A stretch of 64,000 nucleotides of DNA from contig WHVD01000027.1 in NCBI GenBank assembly GCA_015178975.1, positions 310,001-374,000 of the forward strand. The letters run 5' to 3'. A program made the position numbers and the translations under genes. How positions within the stretch are numbered: position 1 is the stretch's first letter; each line of letters starts with the position of its first letter. Source of the DNA: Hysterangium stoloniferum. Taxonomy: Eukaryota > Basidiomycota > Agaricomycetes > Hysterangiales > Hysterangiaceae. Positions 58,484 to 64,000 of this stretch are shown here, piece after piece. The notes under the pieces were generated by a model that made no database searches, was not told the DNA's origin, and saw only the letters and a list, made by a program, of their open reading frames with translations.

Positions 58484-58738
58484 AATAGACTTGTGCACCC
58501 TAGTCAATGTCAAGCCTACATGACCATACTAAGTGTAGTCAAAAGATGATTATATTATCTTATTCAAGATGTTAATGTGTCTTTTATACTAAATAAATAC
58601 TAACTAATTACTAATATTTCTGGATACAGGATATCAAGTTGCCAACCCCACAACATAGCATTAGTGAGCCGCTGACTCATTACACTGGAATATGATGGAG
58701 TTGTCGGGAACCTTTACTAATATTATTATTACTAATAC
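58478..58738. mobile_element. Back-to-back LTR sequence of two converging copia remnants
   Basis: The plus-strand LTR starts at 58,478. A minus-strand LTR starts near 58,738 (TATTAGTAATAA after the purine tract GAGGGGGAG at 58,739-58,747). The boundary between the two is not visible to me. The minus LTR start is TA rather than TG, as if mutated. Confidence 0.5.
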
Positions 58739-61700
58739 TCCCCCTCAATAAGATATCCCAATTATTAATAAAATCCCAATTTCTTCTTTAAATAATTATG
58801 CTGGTTTAAGTCCAGCCCTTTCGTCATAATATCTGCCGGGTTTTCCTTTGACTGAATGCATGTATGTAAGTGATGCCTCATTAGAGACCACCTTCTTGCG
58901 AATGAAATGATAAGCAACTTTGATGTGCTTTGTGTGTACATGGAATATTGCATCATGGGCAAGTGAAATTGCACCTAGATTGTCTGATTTCATAGTAGTT
59001 GGATCATTGCTAATATTGAACCCTAAATCGAAAGTAATTTCCACAACCAAGTTAATTCTTTGGCTCCCTCAATTAGGGCAATATATTCAGCCTTGGTTGT
59101 GGATAATGCCACAGTTTGCTGCTTCTTTGAGCTCCAAGTGACACATCCTCCATTTATTAATACAATGTAACCGCCAATTGATAGTGCATTGTCCCGATTT
59201 GCATAATCTGAATCAACATAGATCTCTATTTCGATTTGATTGCTTGATTTATAAGTAATGCCATCATCTTTGGTCCCCTTTAGGTACCTTAAGACGTGTT
59301 TAATAGCCGTCCAATGTTCATTTGAATAGAAATTTGTAAATTGGCTTAAATGTTGAATGGCAAATGCTATATCGGGCCAAGTTCCCAGTGCCACGTACAT
59401 GAGTGATCCGACTGCCTTTGCATAAGGTTCATTGATAACCAGTTCGCTTTTGGAATCTGGTACCAGCATGGTTAACTTTGTCAATTTATTAAGGGGTGTA
59501 GATACTGGATTTGCATTCTGCATTTGGAAACGAGATAGGATGACATCAATATATGTGCCTTGCAATATTTTGAGTGTTCCAGCTTTGCAATCCTTTTGTA
59601 TTTATATTCCTAGTATTTTTTTCATGTCCCCTAAGTCGGTCATAGTGAAATTGTTATTTAATTCTTGTTTAATTCTTGTCATGCTGTCTTGTGTATTTGC
59701 AAACAGTCCTAGATCATCCACATAGGCTGCAATGATCTCAATATTTGGTCCATTTATCCTGATGAAGATGCATTCATCAGTGGCACTTTGAGTATATCCC
59801 AAATCAAGTAATATCTTCTTTAGACAATAATGCCAAGTGTGACCTGCCTGTTTTAGTCCATAGAGCGCCCTATATAATTTTAGTACTCTGTCAGTTCCAT
59901 CATTAAAACTGTCCGGCTGTTTCATATAGATTTCTTCTTCAAGAATAGAGTTCAGATATGCACCTTTAACATCCATTAATTCTATTTCCCAATTTAGTGC
60001 TGTCCCCAAAGCAATTAGTGCTCTGAGTGATGCAAATTTAAGTATTAGTGAAGTTGTTTCATAATAGTCCATTCCAGGACGCTGTTAAGTGCCATGTCGG
60101 GAACTTATTCTGGAACTATCAGAAAGTCACCAGGAAGTCGGGAACTATTAGATAGGGTCAGGACGTCGGCTTCAGCTTATGTGCTGCGCCTCTATGCAAA
60201 TGCTCAATGTCCTTAATTTCGGAGGTGAGACTTATGTATGATGGAAGATATGGATATTCAGAGTTCCGAAGAGTTCTGAATATCGAGCGTACAGAAAGAT
60301 GGAAGGAGGAATAAGAAACTAAGTCGATATCAGATCTAAGGTAAAGTACAAATTCGTGGAAACTAATATAAGTCTTCTCGTTATTGTACTACAAACTGAG
60401 ACCATAATAAAACGGAAATGGAAGTAATCTTAAAACGGAAATACAATAAGACATATTGGGGAGACAATATTCCGAAACGGGAATACAATAGACAAATGAG
60501 TGAATATTTGTCAACGGACGAATTACCAAATGTGGAACAAGGGAAGAATGTGGATGATACAGTAACTATGATGTTCCGTAGTCGGAGGTTGGAAGTCGGA
60601 AGTCAGAGATTGGAAGTCGGATATTGAAACATCCAGGAATGGGTCGTAACATCCACCTGTAGTCCTGTAACTAGTTTATTTTTCTTTAATAATTTGACCA
60701 CTCCAATACTGATATGGTCAAGTATCCTGTGCCATTTGTCCCAAGTGCACATTTTAGCAATTGCGGCAAACTCGCTTGGTTTGGCACTCATATTGATTTG
60801 TGTCTTCATTTGGTACATGCACCTGACTTTTTGGCCTTCTCCAAATATAGTACCATTAGGCGACTTGAATTTGACACCCAATGATGTAAATAGAGCCTCA
60901 TGTCCATTATCTGTTAAATGCCCAATATTTAGTAGATTGTTTGGTGCATCTGGGGGCATGTTTAACATTCCTTAGTTCAACAGAATAGCATTTATTGTTG
61001 TTTTTGAACTGTAACTTGACAGTTCCTCATCCCAAGGTCTTGAGGACTGATCCTGGGACAACCCCTTCAATAGACAATGTTTTGGCTATGTAATTAATAA
61101 AGTCTTGCCAGTTCCTGGCAATGTGGGTCATTGGGGCAGAATCTGTGAGCCAATCTGCTGATGTAATCTCTGCCAATTTGTTGGAGACAAATGCAAAATC
61201 TTTGCTGTTATTATTTTCATGGCCTGGTCTTTGTCTTTTCTGGATTTCCACTATTTTGGTGCTTGGCCCTCCTTTCCACCACCTTTTTCCCAGAAATCTG
61301 CTTGGTAGTGTCCCTTTCCTCCACAATTTCAGCACTTTCCCTTGACAGCACCTGTATGGTACTTCTTCTTGGTAGTTTTTGCTTCTTGTGCCTTAAGTGC
61401 AGTTGATTTCTCCGTAGTTAATTTCCATGATCTGGCTTCTTCCAGGATTCTGGACATTAATAAATCTGATGTAATCAATTCAATTCCTGTGTTTACAGTG
61501 GTGATGAATGTTGACCAAGAGTCTGGTAGGGAAGTAAGTAGAGTATTTGTAAAATCTTTATCTGAGATATATTCTCTGTGACTATGTAGTTCTTGTTGTA
61601 AAGTTCTAAGCTTTCGTATGTGTAGCTCCATATCAGTGCCTTCTTCAGCAAATGTTTTGAAGAATTCTCGGCACTTGTTAATTATACCAATGGGGCCTTT

Positions 61701-61993
61701 CACCTCAAATATGTTTGATAGTGTTCACCAAACATCAAGTGCAGTAATTAATCCTCCTGTATATACCAAGTAATTATCACTTATGCGTAAGCAAATTGCC
61801 ACATAAGCCTGTTGATCTTTCCATTTCCAATCCATAATTGCCTGCCATTCTTCTTCCGTTATATTCTTAGGGTCTGCCGGCATCGGCTCTCCAGTTGATC
61901 TGTCCACATACACCTATAGACCTTGTTCTATTAAGATCCACTTGAGTTTCTGTTTCCACACGAGATAATTGTATCCATTTAAGGGGTCAATCC
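58739..61993 (-). mobile_element. Ty1/copia retrotransposon remnant, minus strand
   Basis: From right to left it carries gag with NGYNYLVWKQKLKW, then an in-frame TAG where W is expected, then VYVDRSTGEP, then HIRKLRTLQQELHSHREYIS (UBN2-type gag). A zinc-knuckle region and protease follow (WLTDSAPMTHIARNWQDFIN; DSA replaces DSG). Gag-pre-integrase is HRILDHISIGVVKLLKKNKL. The integrase is missing. Reverse transcriptase includes LMDVKGAYLNSILEEEIYMK, LYGLKQAGHTWH and AAYVDDLGLFA. RNase H includes IEIEIYVDSDYANRD and STTKAEYIALIEGAKE, ending KGLDLNQHNYLKKKLGF. Several frame breaks; not functional. Its gag end is cut by transposon C. Confidence 0.9.
60083..60651. mobile_element. LTR insertion in place of the copia integrase
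   Basis: Begins TGTTAAGTGCC and ends GGGTCGTAACA. It shares GGCTTCAGCTTATGTGCTGC and CTTA.ATTTCGGA with the LTR at 62,371, so both belong to one family. The copia coding sequence jumps from gag-pre-integrase to RPGMDYYETTS across it, with the integrase lost. No target duplication is visible; the exact right end is uncertain. Confidence 0.6.
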
Positions 61994-61995
61994 TA

Positions 61996-62370
61996 CAGTG
62001 AGGGACAAAACCCTTCCAATGATTTTTAGTTGTGCAAAGATTCTTGAATAACTCAAGAACTACTGTAGATACAGACCTAAAATTTGGAAGTTGGTTAGGT
62101 CTATATGTTATCTATATGCCCTTAAAATATTATGACATAAGCATTAGTATTTCCCACGCTATAAATAAAACACTAATAAAATCACATTGGAAGGGTTTTG
62201 TCCCTGGTATAAAAAAAATACAAATTAAACAATCTAGTACTTGGTATAGCCTCCCTTGGCCTTCAAAACAGCCTCAACCCTTCTAGGCATACTCTCTATC
62301 AAGTTCTGACAAGTAGAGGCAGGGATCGTCTCCCACTCTGTCTGAACCCTCTCCCACAACTCTTGGGTGC
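61996..62370 (-). mobile_element. Tc1-like transposon C, partial, inserted in copia gag
   Basis: Follows TA at 61,994-61,995. The terminal repeat CAGTGAGGGACAAAACCCTT (61,996 on) has an inverted partner at 62,185-62,207, making a 212-bp foldback. Just inside is the transposase C-terminus, LIESMPRRVEAVLKAKGGYT then KY and stop (62,234-62,236). The body is truncated at 62,370 by an LTR. Confidence 0.75.
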
Positions 62371-62765
62371 TGTTAAGAACTGAAAACTGACTAATGTCGG
62401 TGGCCGACGGGGACCGATCGGAAGGACTTGGCTTCAGCTTATGTGCTGCACCCTCGCAAATATCCGTGGGGTGTCCTTAGATTTCGGACTGGTGTAGACT
62501 AGTCCTAAAGAGTTCCTTTCAGGGAGATACTGATCGGGACCGAAGGACAAGTCGAGTGTCGGGCCAAGGGGTCGGGGCCGAGAGTGGGTGAGCGCACGTG
62601 AAGGCGGATATGGTGATTCTTAGTATGAGACTGTTGCAGACGTATGAGGGTATTCTGAGTCGATATTCTGATTGCCTAGTAACTACAACTACAGCAGGTT
62701 CATATACAAGTAACAGGCATCTAGAAATTACTAACAGGGAGAAGGGCGGAAAACAGTATTAATGT
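62371..62765. mobile_element. LTR inserted in transposon C, interrupted by transposon B
   Basis: Starts TGTTAAGAACTGAAAAC directly after CTCTTGGGTGC of the transposase gene. Related to the LTR at 60,083 through the GGCTTCAGCTTATGTGCTGC block. Its right end is not seen because transposon B begins at 62,768 after a TA. Confidence 0.6.
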
Positions 62766-62767
62766 TA

Positions 62768-64000
62768 CAGTGGGTCAAAAAACTGCCCCAATGTTTGTGC
62801 ATTTTAGAAAGATTGATATTGTGTGAAGGAATGACATCAGCAAAAATTCTGAAAAATTCACATGATATATTAGAACATGTTGGCTATCTACTAACTTAAG
62901 AAATCATGTGATTCCAATCAAAACTCATTGCTCAATAAATCAAACAAAATAATCACTCATTGGGGCAGTTTTTTGACCCTCTATTATTTTACAATCTAAT
63001 ACTTTGTATGACCCTTCTTTGCCTTTAAAATTGCCTGTATTCTCCTAGGCATGCTTTCTATTATGTACCTTCTGGCATGTCTCTGGTGGTATTTCAGTCC
63101 ACTCCTTTGCCACCCTGTCCCATAATTCATGTACTCCTTTGGGTGGTATATCATATTGTTGGAGTTTGGCCTTGAGGTGTTACCAGAGGTGTTCAATGGG
63201 ATTCAGATCAGGGGATTGGGCAGGCCACTTCATGGGAATGATGTTATTGTCAGATAACCACTGGTCTGCCTTTTTTGAGGTATATTTTGAATCATTGTCC
63301 TGTTGGAAGTACCACTTATCCTCAGCCATCTCCAAACTTTCAATGCTCTCCTCCACTCCCTCCTCCAAAATCTCACAATACTGCACTGCATCCATATTCT
63401 CCTGCACCTCCATCAGCTTCCCCACCCAATTCCAGCCCATACACCCCCAAATCATCAAGTTATTCCCCCCTCCATGTTTGACAGTTGGTATGGTGGTCCT
63501 GTCTGATACTGGTTCCCCTTGTTGCTTCCAAACATATACCTTCCCATCTGACCCAATCCTATTGATTTTTGTCTCATCAGTCCACAACACCCTCTTCCAG
63601 TCCTCCATAGTCCAATTTTCATGGTATTGGGCAAACTTTAGATGTTGCTGACGATGAGACCCCTTGAGCATAGGGACTTTCTTCTTTGTTGCTGACCTAA
63701 AGCCAGCTTCCTTCAACACATTCTTAACAGTCTGAGGAGTGACAGAGGTAGATATGATGGAATTTATAAATTGTGTGGCTTGGACAGTATTGTCAAGCTT
63801 CCCAGAGCTGATTTGATGGATAATTGACTGTTTATCATAAGGGGAAAGCTTGGAAGAATGGCCACCAGGATGATTTTCCTTATCCCCCTCTACCTCCCTA
63901 CTGATCCTGCCAATAGTACCCTTCCCCAGACCAGTCCTAGCTTGAATTTGACAATGGGAATACCCCTCATTGAGGAGAAAAACAACAGAAGAATGCTTTT
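62768..64000 (-). mobile_element. Tc1-like transposon B (runs off the window)
   Basis: Left end CAGTGGGTCAAAAAACTG (62,768) has an inverted partner at 62,958-62,979, again making a foldback of about 212 bp like transposon C. The transposase lies just inside on the minus strand and continues to the window edge. Confidence 0.75.
62996..64000 (-). pseudogene. Tc1/mariner transposase B, broken, 5' cut by window
   Basis: The open frame enters from the window edge with HTH sequence (SSVVFLLNEGYSHCQIQART), then RVLWTDETKINRIGSDG, WYFQQDNDSKYTSKKAD and WPAQSPDLNPIEHLW, keeping all three acidic catalytic positions. It then meets a TAA at about 63,180, where relatives continue W-x-LK. The remaining C-terminus (IESMPRRIQAILKAKKGHTK then Y) is in another frame. 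One stop and at least one frameshift make it inactive. Confidence 0.8.

Noticed and set aside
60083-60651. Target duplication around the LTR in the copia integrase region
   Set aside because: Flanking pentamers (GACGC and TCCAC) do not match, and the similar CCAGGA words are not at the junctions.

Overview
The window looks like nuclear DNA of an agaricomycete (mushroom-forming basidiomycete) or close relative. Almost every gene is split by many short GT-AG introns of about 45-75 nt. Fungus-wide housekeeping genes sit beside basidiomycete-typical families: a DUF6533 membrane protein, an expanded-type kinase and Crinkler/RHS-like NTPases. All calls come from reading translations and splice sites by eye. 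No similarity search was run, so family names rest on remembered motifs and exon junctions are approximate unless positions are given.

Bases 1-20,810 are dense and orderly. In order they hold a kinase tail, a thioredoxin-PITH protein, an intron-containing tRNA-Leu(TAA), the splicing factor SF3B2/CUS1, a DUF6533 protein, and a head-to-head pair of proteasome genes (RPN8 and PRE6) around a palindromic promoter. A Sec7 ARF-GEF (GBF1/GEA), an oligopeptide transporter containing a 4-nt microexon, an unknown low-complexity protein and a cytochrome b561 protein follow.

Bases 20,811-26,750 are a gene graveyard. Two related TAF6-like fragments bracket a small CRIB-motif protein, a 5'-truncated 5'-nucleotidase and a C-terminal scrap of a mitochondrial-type PDK/BCKDK kinase.

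Bases 26,775-39,385 are again dense: EBP2, ADE12, COX16 (65 bp from ADE12), importin-9/KAP114, a basic-region protein, a GNAT acetyltransferase, the tiny ATP synthase subunit j gene ATP18, and an NAD(P)-binding oxidoreductase.

From the last exon of that oxidoreductase the character changes sharply. Bases 39,122-53,590 are three tandem units of 3.9, 5.1 and 5.5 kb. Each carries the oxidoreductase 3' end, a 19-bp minisatellite grown from its stop codon, an LTR-like stretch, a copia integrase scrap, and a minus-strand Crinkler/RHS-like P-loop NTPase gene. In every copy of that gene the Walker A motif is interrupted by an in-frame, GC-AG-like intron.

Bases 53,591-64,000 are AT-rich nested transposon DNA: a solo LTR with target duplication, an array of seven small palindromes, a Tc1-like element with 101-bp inverted repeats, two copia remnants, two related LTRs and two further Tc1-like elements inserted into one another. 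The most unusual items are the NTPase array, the OPT microexon, the palindromic proteasome promoter and the palindrome array.
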